From Phoronis ovalis (lineage: Eukaryota; Phoronida; Phoronidae), in the NCBI GenBank assembly GCA_028565635.1, contig JAOXYB010022402.1, positions 1 to 33,208 on the forward strand: a stretch of DNA of 33,208 bases, given 5' to 3'. How positions within the stretch are numbered: the first letter of the stretch is position 1; each line of letters begins with the position of its first letter. Below are positions 10,950 to 23,041 of this stretch, one piece after another. The notes below the pieces were generated by a model. It had not been told where the DNA came from. It saw only the letters and a program-made list of their open reading frames with translations, and ran no database searches. Position numbers and translations under genes: made by a program.

Positions 10950-11615
10950 TTCTTAAATATTTCAAACTTTTTTGCTGAATATTTCCACGGATTTTTAGAC
11001 AAAAAAGATGAAGAAGCAGGAATATTAGTTACTATTTATATATAATATTAGTTAAAATATTTCTAGAATTATTTTAAAATATTTGAAAATTTGCAGACAA
11101 GATGGGTTACCATAAAACTGGAAATGAGCAAAGAAATGTAAAATCTGTTAACATCACCGAGAATTTTCAAAAAATTGACTTTTTGAACATTTTGAGGTGA
11201 AGACATTTTTTTTTTCCCCCAACACCAGATTCAAAGTCAGATTCGAAATAAACTAAGTCTAAACGTTGGAGCGACATTTTTCGTTCAGTAACAATTTTTT
11301 AAAACTTTTTATGAGTATTTCAAGAGTACATGAAGAATCTTTTATAACTAACGTCACTTGCTTCTTCATTTTTCTGCCAAAAATCCTCAAAAATATTCAG
11401 AAAAATTGTTTGAAATAGTTTGTAAAATTAGCAGATAAGACGGGTTACCACAAAGCTGGAAGTGAGAAATAGTTTTTGTGGAATTCGTTAACATCATCGA
11501 CTTTATAAAAATATTGACTTTTAAAGATTTTGAATTGAAGACATTTTTTATCCAGATTCAAATTCAGATTGCGAAATAAACTAAATCCGAACATTGCAGC
11601 GGCATCTTTCGATCA
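10950..11615. repeat. Compound direct and inverted repeat cluster
   Basis: About 11,093-11,290 and 11,428-11,615 are diverged direct copies; both contain GCAGA(C/T)AAGA(T/C)GGGTTACCA, GTTAACATCA and GAAATAAACTAA. About 10,953-11,030 and 11,340-11,420 are inverted copies: the first reads GATGAAGAAGCAGGAATATTAGTT, and the second, reverse-complemented, contains ATGAAGAAGC and GTTAGTT, with TATTTCAAAC and GGATTTTT shared upstream. The order is therefore L, A, inverted L, A. No transposase is seen. It is probably an old transposon-derived segment duplicated and rearranged. Confidence 0.65.
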
Positions 11616-13030
11616 ATATTGTTGGAAATTGTTGGTAGTCGCAGCCGACACAGCATCGGATGCGTGTGTTTCCTGGTGTGTTTACCTGCGACGTACTGTA
11701 GCTCGTGCATTTCAAGGGTTAAAAAAATAACATATCAGTTCCATGGAGATAATTTAATAACTGAAGTATTAAATATGCAGTTCCATCTATCTCATTACCC
11801 AGTTTGTCTAATTTTATGCTCAAATCACTCGTGCTAATAAAGGTTCGTATTTCTCTCCTCTTTGAGAACAAAGATTAGCAGCTTAGATATTGTTATAGAT
11901 TCCATTGCCCTGGTCTCACTTATAAGAACTTGCATTTTTTGTAAAAATTAATAATATCCCGTATGGAAGGTCCTATCTTTAATATATATAATAGTCATCC
12001 TATATGTTAAAATATACGTCTGCACTGGAACCTATTATTAAATTCCAGACGTCTGTTTGATATCTATCACATGTGCAAAAGATGTTCACCAATATAAGAG
12101 TCACGAATGTGCGTCGACGTGGCACTTTTATATATAGGATACGTATACCTGCAAACATTACTAGGTGTTATTCCGATATTTGTAACATCAGCCGTTCAGA
12201 GCACCATGGAATAAATGTATATACATACATTAGTTTTATTACTAAAAAATACATACATCAGCAATATTATGTTTACATTATTATATATATCGCAGGAATA
12301 CAAACTTTAATCTGTTTAATAGAACTGTTCGAAGAAAACTGCATTACCATCACATGACCATGAAAAAATTCTATCTTCCAAATCCGAAACCCTTGAGAAA
12401 ACATTCTTGGATATATTGTAATTATTTTTAGTCCTTCAATCAGTTGAAGATGAAATTTATAATTAGATGTATTGACATTAATCTCGAAGCAAGATAAATC
12501 TAACAAAAAAACAATTCTACTTCAAGTGATTTTTTTATATATAGATAATATGTGTGTTTGTGATAAACAAAATATATCATTAGTAGATTAAATCCATCAA
12601 AACAAAATACTTGTTTACTAATAGAGAATAATTGGCTAAAATGTTTGAACATTTATAGACCCTAAATCATCATGCTGCCAATTAAAGAGCCTCTGGAACA
12701 CCAACGGATGTGCTTCATTCAGAGCTGTTTCAGATATTTTATTTATGACTCGTGAGATATATCGGCAGCGGGATTTCAATGCAATGAAAATATAGGGGCA
12801 GATTCGAAGTGTTTGTTTAGTGTTATCGGCATATTTGAAGGTTTGGTTGAGGTATAAAAAAGCCGTGGGAGAGTAAAATTTAAGAGCCCGTGAAGATTAA
12901 GCCATGCATGCTGAAAGGAATTTGGTGTATTCTTTTGAAATAAAAAAATACTCCCTTTGGATCAAAAAATCCCCCGATGAACATATTCTGACCAGCTACT
13001 TAACGCAGACTGATGATAGAACTGGGTTAT

Positions 13031-13045
13031 GGGGGGGGGGGGGGG
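13031..13045. repeat. Homopolymer run of 15 G
   Basis: A run of 15 consecutive G in an otherwise AT-rich region. Its true length may vary through slippage or sequencing error. Confidence 0.9.
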
Positions 13046-15099
13046 TTAGTGAATCCCGTAACTAGTGGTAACATTCTTTTGCAATAACACAGAACCGAAG
13101 TACGTTTGTGTCTGGAGACTAAATAAAATCATGACTTTGAAAAGAAATCTCTAAATTGTGCCCGTCACCCTGTAATCCCTTTTAATTTGCAGACATATGC
13201 AAATCAAAAGAATAATTATAATTCTATGATTGTAATGGCTAACCTATAAATAGATCAAGAGTACTTCATTACAAAGTTTATTCGATTTTTCTGTCATATG
13301 CAGAAGATAAAACACAAACTAAATAATCGATATTTCAAACATGTGGTGCTGTGCTTTGAATATCTTTCATAAGAAATATTAATAAAACGAAAGAATAAAA
13401 GACTTGCTAGTACTGTAATCGCGGTCTATTTTCGTTTTATATATAAAATGTCATACTAAATGCATTCAAGCTTGTAGTGTATTACGTAGTTATAAATCCT
13501 AGTTAAGGGACATATTAGCCTTTCACTAAACGGTATGATACGAGTCCTTTGTTAAACAAGAACTTAATTGCTTGGCAAAGTTTCCGGACTATATATGCAT
13601 CTGTACATTTATTTTTAGTCATTGGATATTTCATTGTAATAACATTTGCTTTTACTAGAAGATGAAAGAACGCAATTATCTTTTTTTATTAATACACGTT
13701 TATTATTTCGTAATGGCGTATGTTATTCTTTTTCATTTTTCAAATCAAAAAATGCCGAAACGCTAAACTATGAGGAGAGATTTGCGCGTTTTTTCAGGCC
13801 TCACTGTGTGGCCACAGAATATGAGAATAAAGTGAAATTAACTTCAGCAAATTGTAGCAATTAATTTATGTTTACTTTAATTCATCATCCAGTATCATAT
13901 ATCGCTCGTATTGCTTCTCGAATGTTTTACAGCCATCTCTGCAATGAATGTTTCGCGATTCTATTGGAACATTCACCAGATACAGTCCCGGGTATACAGG
14001 AACTTCAAGAAGGTTCAAGGGTTTTATTTGGTGTCCTTCCAAATAAACACCCGGCATAAACATTACACCAGAAAAGAAGAGAAGCAAGTATTAATAGTAA
14101 TTTTACTCCGATTTTACAAGCAAAACTATTTGAAAGATAGATACTCGAAATACTCACCTTACATGCCACAAGCGTTCATAAATCGATGCTAAAATTAAAA
14201 GTAAATAGTTATGCTCCACGTAAACCTCTCCTTGATTTTCATTTAAATTGTATAATCCTCGCCAGCGAGCTTCACGGGAACTGAAATACAACCATCCTCT
14301 GACATTTTCAAAGTTAATAGTAAACTCCTTCTAAAAATACGAAGTCTCGAAAATGTTAATTATGTTTAAGTAGATCAGCAGTGTTTTCAGACCTAGCAGG
14401 TGCTCAGTCAAGAAATACCCTCGCAGCACGAGAATCTAGCATAAAAATGCGAGCACTTTGTCACCGCTTCGTTAATGTCATAAAGAGTCAGTTTATACGC
14501 AAAACAAATTATTGGTTTTTCATTTTCTACTATTATATTAGAAGTTCATTTCATATTCCTATATCAATCTTCATTATCTTTTTTGTAGCTAGTTTGGTAT
14601 TTGTAGAGATTTGTGCAACAAACGGTTGAATGTCTAGGAATTAAATTGCACATGGAATTAAATTCGCATGTTTCAAAACTCGGCATGACAACTTTTATTT
14701 TTTTAATTAAACTTATTAGCTGCAATATCACATATTTGCAATTTAGTCAGTGAGTGGGAGCACTGGTTAATGAATAAGTATGAGCATATTAAATCAAAAC
14801 AATGCGTTTAATCACAAGAACCTGTCAAAGCTTATTTATAATCTGGAAAAGGGTAGATACATTAACGTGGCGAGTAGGTGTTGTTGGACACAACTATATT
14901 CGACTGCGTAATCATACGGCATATGTGAAATGATTTTAGTATTAATATCTATACAAAATTGTAAATATTCTACAAGCTAGGGGTCAAATGGGTTATTTTT
15001 ACATATTTTAAGGTGTTTATCAGAGCTAGCAATTTTTCTCCCATAGGTAATGTTTTATTATGATGTTGGTCAGCACCTCTAGCCTAACAAAGTTGTGCG

Positions 15100-15658
15100 T
15101 ACCGTATTTTCTCTAATAATCGCCCCTTGTTTCAAAAGTCACCCCCTCTCTGGTGACTAAAATAAATCAATAATCGCCCCCTCTCTAATTCCCGGGGTGG
15201 CAATTTGAGATGAAGTCCAATTTGAATTAATACGATATAATCACATTTTAATTAATTATTAGGTGCAGTTGATTATAGATCATTTTGGATGATGTAAGGG
15301 TTTAAGGAAATATCAGTACTATTTTTTATTAGTAATATTTCCCCACCTTATCTTAAATAAGTGTTTTGGCTCGCAATAAAAGCTTCCAATGATATTTTCA
15401 ATAAAATTTTTATGCCGCCGAATACGGCAGGAGTTCGGGGGGCACATGGGTCAAATGTCGATTATTGAACAAAAAATCGTGTGAACAGGGATATTATTTT
15501 ATAACAGGCACGTAACGTGCGTTCCGCGTTTAGGGTATATATTTAGCTAAATATTGGTAAATATTCATGCCAAGAGTACAAAAAAGTTAATAATCGCCCC
15601 ACTAAGAGCATTTTTAAAAAAATAATCGCCCAGGGTGATTACTTTGGAAAATACAGTA
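15100..15658. mobile_element. Non-autonomous TIR element, TA-flanked, 559 bp
   Basis: The left end reads TACCGTATTTTCTCTAATAA; the reverse complement of the right end reads TACTGTATTTTCCAAAGTAA. Both lie inside TA dinucleotides, as expected for a Tc1/mariner-style TA target. Inside, AATAATCGCCC occurs four times in the same orientation (15115, 15169, 15589 and 15621), two near each end. There is no open frame for a transposase, so this would be a MITE-type passenger. The exact superfamily is an inference: flanking 8-bp sequences do not match, which argues against hAT. Confidence 0.7.
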
Positions 15659-16284
15659 GAACTCGTTGCAGTTTTTTAACCACATATCTGATACATATTA
15701 CCTAGAAAGAATATTATCGTATATTTTAGTAAAGCCAGCGTGAAAATGGTATATTAACCAGTCTAATATTGTGAATCTATGAATTTTCTAATAAATATCA
15801 GTTTTTTCTACATTTCATTCATTTGGACTAAGATACATTAGGTTTGGCAGCCGTTTTTGTTTGGGGCATAAAATACTGTAATGGACTGAATACATAATTT
15901 ATCTTTTTTTAAATGTTTAAAACAACGTCTTAGTTTGTAAGCTACGAAAGTGTTAGTAATAAGCCACCTGTAACCCAAACATTTACGCTAAATAATATCT
16001 ATATAGTCCATTCTCAGGAATCCCTCTGCACGAATAAATTGACACATCTCACAGATTTTAAAACTTACATCCATCATAGTCGTTCTATTACGGTTCAATA
16101 GACCCCAATTAGCTCGGTCATGTACTCCGTATGTGGCGCTTCAGAATACTTTTAAAGTATTAAAATGTGAAATTTATTTTTGGTATCTTTTGAATTAATT
16201 TTAAAGAAACGTACTGCAACTCATAACGGTTAATCCCACATGTTCGTAATTTGACATATGACAGAATCAGGAGAGTTGACTTTG

Positions 16285-16436
16285 AGGTCATATAATGGCA
16301 TGGAATTTTCAGAAAGTAGTTTTTCCGCATTAAGAGGTCACCAAGAGGTTAAGAAGTCATTAGGAGGTCAAAAGTCCAAAAACAATGAATTTCTAATATT
16401 TGCTGGAAAATTCAAATATGAGAGGTCATGAGGTCA
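16285..16436 (+). promoter_or_regulatory. Cluster of AGGTCA half-sites
   Basis: AGGTCA occurs at 16285-16290, 16335-16340, 16365-16370, 16423-16428 and 16431-16436, all on the + strand. The last two form a direct repeat with a 2-base spacer, the arrangement bound by some nuclear-receptor dimers. It lies about 470 bases beyond the HSPBAP1 stop. The same hexamer is frequent in the repeat at 118-790, so a decayed repeat is as likely as a real enhancer. Confidence 0.35.
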
Positions 16437-16892
16437 TAAAAATCAATAGCAATAACCCTACCTTTGCTAAAAGGTTATCTAGTTTAGATGGGTATGCTAA
16501 AGTTTAGCATAGTTTTCAAAAATATTTTTTTACAAAAAAAAACTCTCAGTAGGAAATTTCTAAATTTGCAAATTTACAATGATATATATTCCGTTCTTAC
16601 TTTGACTTTAACAAAAGATAGCAAAAATTATTTTTCTGGACAATATGTAATCAGATAAGTAAATTTTCTTAGCTGATATTGCAATAGACTGGGAGTAGGA
16701 AACAGGTTTTTGGCACCTTTCTTTAGAACAATATATGTTGCTATACAAGTAAATTGTGTCCTTATGCCATCTCATATAAGTATTTAAAAAAATTAAAACA
16801 AAATATTTGAGTTTATAAACCACACAGTTACAAGCACACTTCAACAATACTAGCACATTCTGGTGGGGGCACAAAACATAATGTCTTTCTGT

Positions 16893-16898
16893 TTTATT
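16893..16898 (-). terminator. AATAAA polyadenylation signal of HSPBAP1
   Basis: TTTATT on the + strand is AATAAA on the minus strand, starting only five bases after the TGA stop at 16906-16904. If used, the 3' UTR would be extremely short. Other signals further left could be used instead. Confidence 0.5.
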
Positions 16899-16903
16899 TC
16901 AAT

Positions 16904-19900
16904 TCAAGAATCAAGCAGCTTAAATAGTTTTAATGATACTATTTTCATAATTTCACTGTCAACAACACAATTAACAAAGTCTTCTTCGGAAATGTTTTTA
17001 CTAGAAGAATCTGTTTCAACCAGTTTGCTACTAGATGGCTTTGTTAATTCTTCAGAACTGTGACCCAAACAGTCATAGTTTGGTAAGTTTTCAAGATAAT
17101 GCTCTAGCTTTATTTTCTGTACTTTTACAATATTTTCAGTAGAAATCTTTATTTCTTTAGAATCACTTCTATCAAGTTTAAATCGTTTTGATGCGACTTC
17201 CTCCACTGTATTTGTTGGTTTTGCTTTCTTTACCTGATAAATCAAAGCAATACACCATAATCTTTGTTATAACTGAGGCCTGTGTCACGGCCTTGTGATT
17301 GCATGAAAATTAGAACTACTATTTATCCCGTAATGTATCAATGAAAGGAATTTGCAGTATTTTTCAGAGTAATAAAATATTCTCCAAAACACACAAAGTG
17401 AAAACAAAATCTTAACAAATATAATAACTGATAATTTCAGAAGTTTCCAATACTCAGTTTCTTGACAAGAAAATGTTAAACATTATGGATAAGAAATTTA
17501 TACAGCAAAACAATTTGTTCACCCGCAGGATTTGCATATTACCTGTGAATCCATTATGCAAGTTGTATTGCTATCTAAAATTCCTATTTAAAATGTTTAA
17601 CATTTTTTTGCAAGAAATTGAGTATTGGGAGTCTTTGAAATTTATTAATTCGTATTTATAGGTGGCTTGTTATCACTTTTGTATAGTTATTTCTGAGAAT
17701 ATTTTAATTTGTTACCAAAATAATGGACAACTTGTATCTAAAATATATAGAGTCATTCCTACTATTTCACCATAGCTTGTTTTACTACAAATATTGAATC
17801 TATTATAATTGCTACCTATGAAAAATGATGTAGCTGAAACACATATTTCATGACAAGAACTTTAGAGTGGATACATGAGGTAATCAATTACTCATGATTT
17901 AACAGGAACTCCAAATAAAGACTCATCTAGATCTGAATTTTTGAAAAGTATTTTAATTTTTAGCAGTCTTAAAATTCCAACTTACATTACTTTGTACCAA
18001 TGCTTCTGACAGTAAAGCATAATTGACAGCTTGGGATGGTAGTGCCTGGAGAGAAAATAATAACAGTTCACATAGAGAATTCATCAAACATTTCCAGGGC
18101 TGCCTATTAAACATCCACCAATTATCACATACAACTGTTGAACATTCACCACCACCAGCTCATCTAGCATGGACAATTTACGAGTGGTAATTTACAAGTG
18201 TTCAATGAATTTGATGTGTGTAACTTGTAAATAGTCCTTGCTAGATGGTGAATGTCCAACAAATTGGGTCTGCATAAAACAAGTTAGGTAAATCTTCAAT
18301 GACTGTATGCGATAATCAGCGGACATACACAGCCCTGCTTATGTGTCACAAGATAGTATACGGTTTACATGTCACAGTTAAAAGAGCTTACAGATTATCA
18401 GCTATCTATACCTATCACACTGCAACAGTGTTCTTCAAGTATCTGTTGGTAGTTAATATAAAAGGGTACTGCATAACCAAAATAGAAAATTTGATGAATG
18501 CTTCTAACGTAGAAGTCAGTTCTCTTCAATAGCAACTTCATTCGGAATATATTGGTAGTGACTTTCCTACAGGAGACACTAACAACGCAGTCTGTTGCTG
18601 ATAAGTGAAAAGAGCGACTACTGATTTGTCAGTGAGTGCTATTGTATCTGATAAGCTTTTATTGTTTTACCTCCGTTGGATTGAACCAGTCCTCCACATG
18701 TTCAGGAGGAGTTAATGCAGTCATTAAGATTCTAGCAACAGCCTCCTCCACTCTCACTATATTGTCATCAGGCTGCAATATAGCAGACATCAACATGTTA
18801 CAATCATAAGCAAAGCATAGTTATTGCTTGCTAATACCAGTAAATTGCAGTTGATCATGAGTTTTTTTTTGCTCCTGAATACAACACTCTAGCAATGTCA
18901 ATGTTTAAAATTAACAGAATTTAGTAAAAGTATCTAAAACAAAATGTTTGTGGGTTGAAAATGTTATAATTGTGGAAACTATTTTTTTTTTACAATGCTA
19001 TTGTAAATTCTAGATAATTGTCTGATTGCATGTATTGTTATATCTCTGCATGAATGACTTGCATAAGACACAAAATAAGTGATTTGTTTATGAATGTGTT
19101 GTAACACGTTTACTCAAGTACGTTTACATGTAAAAAGTTGATAGCATATATCTGCTAAAACATTTGTTTAAGGTAAAATTTAAACAAATTCTGCACAAAA
19201 ATGTGTTCTAAGTGGTTATATATTGTAATCTTGACAAAACTTAGTCTCAAAGGTAGGGAAAGGAAGTGGCCCACGCCAACACCAAAAAGTTTTTCAACCA
19301 TTGACTTACAAGTTGATTTGAATAGATTATTAGTAGCACACAAATCATGTTATTTATAATATTTACATGTTTTCCAAAATGTATTTTTGTACACGATGTG
19401 TTCTGACAAGTTTTATAAGAAATAAAATTTTGGTTACAAAAGTGTGATCACGCAATTGTGTGCACTGCACTAACTTACTGAGATAATACGTTAGGACCAT
19501 TGATTATTTTGCAACATTTTCACCAACGTGATTCTCAACATAAAAGTAGGGCCAAAACTTATGAACTTCATAGTTTCATATCTCTGTAATGTCAGTCTGT
19601 ATATTTTCATTCACAATTCAATGCAGAAAAAAAATATATACAAAATAATTTTTGGTCAGCACTCCTTAAAGACTACTACAAATTTAAATCTACCAACAGC
19701 AAAATTAGAGAGGCTTTCCTAGCCTTCACGTTATTTTTATCTGGAACAGACATAAGGGTGCTTATATTTTATTGTAAACAATTACCAATTCTATCCATGA
19801 ATTAATACTTATGCTTGTATCCAGAGATTCTACAAAATGCCACCATTGTCTGGGCACATATAACACATCGCCAGGTTCCAGTGTTATCACATGTGGTGTG

Positions 19901-22592
19901 CAAAACTGGAAAAAGAACAATTGACTGTCAGAGTAAGCTAGTTTATTACTTACTTACTTACATTATAATGTTCTGCCCACAGTCTTATGTCACACAGCTA
20001 TTCCAATCATTCTTACTACCATTTCCAACGAGTTGTGGCCTTGTAGTATCTTCATACTTAAAAACAGGTATTATCCAACTTACTTGAACAATTCAATATA
20101 ACCACAATGGGAATCTTTATATATACTTACCTTGTAAACGTATTTACACATTTCAATCGAAACAACAAAAGAAAACCTAATTCTATGGTGCTTTATTAAT
20201 CTGCTGTACAAGGGAAAAGCATTATAGGACTAGGACAACATTCATTTTAATTTAAAATTCAGACAAAATATTATGTCACATCACCAACTGTTTAAATTTA
20301 TCAATAAATCATGGACACAGTACATTAAACAATGGTACTACAGTTGTACTTCGATGCAAATGGCAGCAAAAGAAGAAAAAAACATTACTCATGTTCTACA
20401 TGGTTCAATGTCACTTTCTGTCTCCGCTCAACTCCGCCTCTCCCTTGTAGTAATTTCATGGCAGTAATTTAAATGAATAGCTTGTGGTTTAGTTTTAAAT
20501 CACGCATTATATTAGTTTACCCTAAAACTTGAGGCCTGGCAGTGATTTATATCAGAAAACACTATACCACTGATAAACGCTAGAAATACAATTGCATGTC
20601 AGAAGATATATCCACCAAACAACTACATACCCTGAAATTCGCATGCTTAACAAAATCTGGTTTCATTACATTAACTTTGCTAAACACACTAGATTCTTCA
20701 TAAGGTATTCTTGTAGGATATAAAAATCTGTTGTCATCAGGTGGAAATAAAATCCATCGCTTCCTACAAAAAATCTATTCATTTAGAATGCTATAAATTT
20801 GGCCCATTTCACCCCACATTTACCCACTAAAATAATTAATAACTTTTTCTATATTAATTGTGTGTGATACCTTTTTGTCGCATGCTCTTGATTAAACTCC
20901 AGTAAGGCCTGTAGCATGATGCAGAGTTACAAAATTCAGGGAAATGGTATTACAGAATGTAAATAGTTAGTAGTGATGCAAACGTAAAGAAAGCATTTTA
21001 CTTTACACAGTGGATATGATGTGGCACCACTGAAGGTCATAAAGGCAATAGCATTCAAACTAAAAGTTAGTTGAAATAACCTTCCATATATTTGTCCCAC
21101 CAGATTATATCCATATGTATCAAAATGGCAAGGTGTGTGAGCACCAGCCGAACCCAACCATAGTGTGCTCTCTCTACCATGCCTGCCTTCATAACCAAGA
21201 CTTGACCAGTCCACTTGCTACAAATAACATTATCACAAAATATGAAAATTACTTTAATAATTGCTAGTTTTTTGCACAATCAAATAATACCTCCGTCAAT
21301 GGCGCTCATTCTTTTTTGCTGTCTGGTGAAATTATTAGAAATTATTAGTAACTGTTATATGGCTTAAGTAATTGAATTAAAATTAGATTGAAAATAAACA
21401 AAAGTATGACTTAATTACACATTTGGCACCACACAGTGTAATATCATGCAACAGTGCTAAGAAAAAAAGGCTATTATTTTAGTGAATATTTTGTTGTTAT
21501 TATCATTTTAGCTGCTTTTCCAGATAATGTTTGTAACAATTGCAGTGGTTCAGAAAATGAAATTAGGGATATTGGTGAGTGGACAAAAAAACACAGGTAA
21601 AAAATTAGACATTATTTGCCAAATGATTGCAATTAAAGTATTAGAGGGTGGCTCAACTAACAGAAGTAATATGGTAACAAATCTTGTTGAGGTTACAATT
21701 CAAGTTAACTGTACCCAACATTTTAATTATTTTAAAATATGTTCCACTAGAATTATTTCGCAATGTTCACCTGTAAAATTTCTTGTTTGTCAAAGATATC
21801 CTTCATATACTTATAATCTAAATAGCACCAGTAATGACTTGGATCAAAGACACTCAATGGATTATCGTTTGCAGTGTCACTTTCCAACCAGTTACAAAAC
21901 ATCTCAACTGTTGTTTTTTCATACTGACATTCAGTTTCAAACAATGGACCTACAAATTCAAGAAACAGTTACAGAAATGATGTAAATTGGTTCACAGTTC
22001 ATCCAGTTTATCAATGCTGAAAAATTTCGTAACAAAATAAACTTGTATCACAGAATACTTATGCAAACTGATAATGGAAATGTGCAGTTATCGGATAGGT
22101 TTTTATTTTGCTGTGTTCCTGGCTTTCAAATATCCCATTGATAAGTGGAATGTACTTGTATGGTCCTGATTTTTTATAGCAAACATTTTTTTTTGACTGA
22201 CATAACTTTTCCATTGTTTAGCTTTAATACATCAACTGAAAAACAATTTGCTGATGTATTTAACGTAATTCATGTGAAAACTTTAATTTACAATGCGGAA
22301 CATATTGGCACCATGATACTGCTTTAGAGCTGCTTTTAACGCATGTTTTATCAATATTGGTGTTCTTTGTGCTACATTAATATATAAATTACAGATATGT
22401 AACAACAACATTACCATCTTCATACCAATCTTTTGGACCTATTCGGAATGCCAATTCTTGTTGACCTAGAATTGCTGCAATCGTTCTTGGTGTCCACTGA
22501 AAAGCTGGCCAATCATCAATCATGTTCTTGAATACGACAGGTTCTTTCAAAGCAACAATATTTTCTGGCTTTAGTGCAAATGCAGAAGTCAT
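16904..22592 (-). CDS. HSPBAP1: HSPB1-associated protein 1, JmjC (cupin) domain protein
   Basis: Putative Fe(II)/2-oxoglutarate oxygenase of the FIH-like JmjC group; the vertebrate protein binds HSPB1, and its substrate is not established. Coding exons: 22592-22415, 21949-21771, 21217-21081, 20763-20631, 19905-19786, 18772-18671, 18045-17986, 17233-16904. Phases agree, total 1,239 nt, 412 residues, against about 488 in human. HFD at 150-152 and H232 in WWHFVES supply the metal triad; K166 in GRKRWILFPP aligns with the 2-oxoglutarate-binding lysine of FIH. Other family blocks are WCYLDYKY, GRESTLWLGSAGAHTPC and FLYPTRIPYEESSVFSK. The C-terminus ISEEDFVNCVVDSEIMKIVS matches the conserved tail of human HSPBAP1; the linker before it is Ser/Lys-rich and shorter than human. 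The start at 22592 is chosen because stops TGA and TAA in the same exon precede it and because it aligns with the family N-terminus. A likely untranslated first exon ends with a donor at 22815. Confidence 0.95.
18136..18262. repeat. Foldback inverted repeat in HSPBAP1 intron
   Basis: The left arm at 18136-18186 contains GAACATTCACCA, CATCTAGCATGGAC and ATTTACGAGT. The reverse complement of 18223-18262 contains GGACATTCACCA, TCTAGCAAGGAC and ATTTACAAGT, so the arms pair closely apart from a few extra bases in the left one. It lies in the intron between the 102-bp and 60-bp exons. It looks like a small MITE or foldback element without coding capacity. Confidence 0.7.
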
Positions 22593-22599
22593 GTTATCA

Positions 22600-22954
22600 T
22601 CTGAAACGAATTCATAATTAAAAAATTTACATATTAAAAGCATGGTTTATAATTATACCATCACTCATCAGGACCACATCAGTATTAAACCTGGGCCGAG
22701 TTGCGAGTTGATCCCAGGGCAAGGTTTGGACTGTGTTTTTTTATCAAAATTTGTATTTTAGTAGTATGCCTTGAACAGTTTTCTATAATTATTACGATGT
22801 AATATACTACTTACCGCTGACGTATACTTGTTAATGTTTTAATCCGCGACAACTTTGAATCTCGTACACCATTTGCAATATTTACAATATTTATAACGAT
22901 GAATGTCATTGGATGTCTTACACCGACTTCGTCCAATCACAAACAAGTTAATTA
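22600..22954. promoter_or_regulatory. Divergent promoter region, HSPBAP1 / SKAP
   Basis: Only about 360 bases separate the HSPBAP1 start exon (-) from the first in-frame ATG of the SKAP-like gene (+). It contains CCAAT at 22933-22937 and, in the opposite orientation, ATTGG at 22908-22912, but no clear TATA box. On the minus strand a good donor (CAGCG, then GTAAGT) ends a probable HSPBAP1 5' UTR exon at 22815, and an acceptor ends at 22601. Joining that exon to the next gives an early stop, so the exon is taken as untranslated. Two opposed CCAAT boxes fit a shared bidirectional promoter. Confidence 0.55.
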
Positions 22955-23041
22955 ATGGGTGAAGGAAGTTCATCAATAAAGCAGGAAGTGAATAGTACCA
23001 GGAAGGAGAATGTGAAAACGCACTTGTCTTTTTCAGTGACA

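Larger units (their letters stand above)
10306..16892. other. Gene-poor 6.5-kb interval rich in repeats
   Basis: No protein-coding gene was recognised on either strand between the receptor start and the HSPBAP1 end. Open frames here are short (at most 94 codons) and show no domain. The interval should contain the receptor promoter, but no TATA box could be assigned. It holds a CAGATTC-rich patch at about 10,785-10,835, the repeat cluster at 10,950-11,615, a G15 run, the TIR element at 15,100-15,658 and an AGGTCA cluster at 16,285-16,436. A minus-strand frame at 13,872-14,087 is open for 71 codons but resembles nothing known to me. Confidence 0.6.

Noticed and set aside
13872-14087. Overlapping open frames on both strands around 13.87-14.19 kb
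   Set aside because: Three frames stay open by chance in the same stretch; none shows a domain, convincing splice structure or protein-like composition.
15100-15658. hAT-type assignment for the TIR element
   Set aside because: The 8 bases flanking each end do not match, while TA is present at both ends, so a TA-target family is preferred.
21527-21985. 152-codon open frame on the + strand
   Set aside because: It is antisense to the HSPBAP1 exon 21771-21949 and encodes nothing recognisable.
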